Virus record (IMG/VR): IMGVR_UViG_3300043409_001222
Location: 1 to 38,015 of that record
DNA: 38,015 nt
Source of the DNA: a virus
Reading direction: 5' to 3' (one strand)
The position numbers and the translations under genes are program-made. Every line of letters starts with the position of its first letter. Position 1 is the stretch's first letter. A model generated the notes under the pieces. The model did not search any database and was not told the DNA's origin. It saw only the letters and a program-made list of their open reading frames with translations. This document shows, piece after piece, positions 37,835-38,015 of this stretch.

Positions 37835-38015
37835 TTACGAGTCAGACTTAACAGAAAGATATTCTTCTACAAATTCATCCCATTCAAAACCTTCTTCTTC
37901 GTTGTAATAACTTACCCAATCAGGATTTCCGTCTCCATCTGAATCTTCTTCCCACATTACCACTTCAATTGAGTTACAATAGTCAGGAATCACATTGTTA
38001 TCAAAAAGAAATAAA
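37835..38015 (-). CDS. Hypothetical cassette protein (copy 2, cut by the window end)
   Basis: Equivalent to the C-terminal 59 codons of the 99-404 gene. The only difference in the shared 197 bases is at 37888 (A) versus 152 (C), changing Val85 to Phe. The start lies beyond the window. The sequence before the stop is shared back to 37819, the attC core, and then diverges. Confidence 0.7.
   Translation of the reverse strand, partial: LFLFDNNVIPDYCNSIEVVMWEEDSDGDGNPDWVSYYNEEEGFEWDEFVEEYLSVKSDS

Noticed and set aside
37819-38015. Terminal overlap of a circular contig
   Set aside because: The overlap should begin at base 1. Bases 1-82 do not match the bases before 37819, and there is one mismatch inside the match. 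A duplicated cassette explains it better, though the molecule may still be circular.
1-38015. tRNA genes, phage integrase, transposase or retron-like elements
   Set aside because: No cloverleaf, recombinase catalytic motif or reverse-transcriptase motif was found on either strand by eye; a weak case could have been missed.

Overview
This looks like an AT-rich genome, or most of one, from a tailed phage (or prophage) of a Bacteroidota host, most likely a Flavobacterium-type bacterium. The evidence is threefold. Almost every transcription start uses the Bacteroidota -7 element TAnnTTTG (seen as TATCTTTG, TATATTTG, TACATTTG and TAAATTTG). The exported protein has a typical short signal peptide ending in SQ. 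Ribosome-binding sites are weak. The set of terminase, HK97-type head genes, a frameshifting tail chaperone pair, a 592-residue tape measure and no sheath points to a siphovirus. No integrase, transposase or tRNA gene is visible.

Layout. (1) 1-4275, minus strand: small unrelated genes in one orientation, separated by long imperfect palindromes that begin TAACA and end CGTTA. These behave like integron attC sites and divide the region into cassettes, but no integron integrase is in the window. (2) 4288-4980: a small leftward operon (HTH protein, two small proteins) and a divergent promoter region. (3) 5006-8552: rightward early genes (possible annealing protein, SSB-like protein, alpha-CTD-like protein, MazG-like protein, dUTPase). 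(4) 8632-13609: replication and recombination genes (SF2 helicase, HNH nuclease, VRR-NUC nuclease, RecA-like replicative ATPase) and a CGTAC-rich non-coding stretch that may be the origin. (5) 13610-15547: small genes, several of them single-span membrane peptides, and a secreted barrel-like protein broken by a stop codon. (6) 15558-23145: terminase, portal, Mu F-like protein, protease, capsid and neck genes. (7) 23149-23661: an antisense HNH homing-type endonuclease. (8) 23802-36538: tail tube, gpG/gpGT, tape measure, baseplate-like protein, collar protein, tailspike, lysis cassette and collagen-like fibre genes. (9) 36571-38015: a second minus-strand block with a Dam-like methyltransferase, more attC-like sites and a second, incomplete copy of the first cassette gene.

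Three observations deserve attention. First, the cassette arrays at both ends, including a near-identical duplicated cassette whose divergence begins at the attC crossover core. Second, three leaders (before the helicase and both HNH genes) have different sequences but the same interleaved A-B-A'-B' pairing, i.e. a pseudoknot followed by a U-tract; this is covariation-type evidence for an RNA element I do not recognise. Third, five genes in the structural region have the -7 box 4-5 bases before the ATG, predicting leaderless mRNAs.

Product names rest on motifs read by eye; no database search was run.
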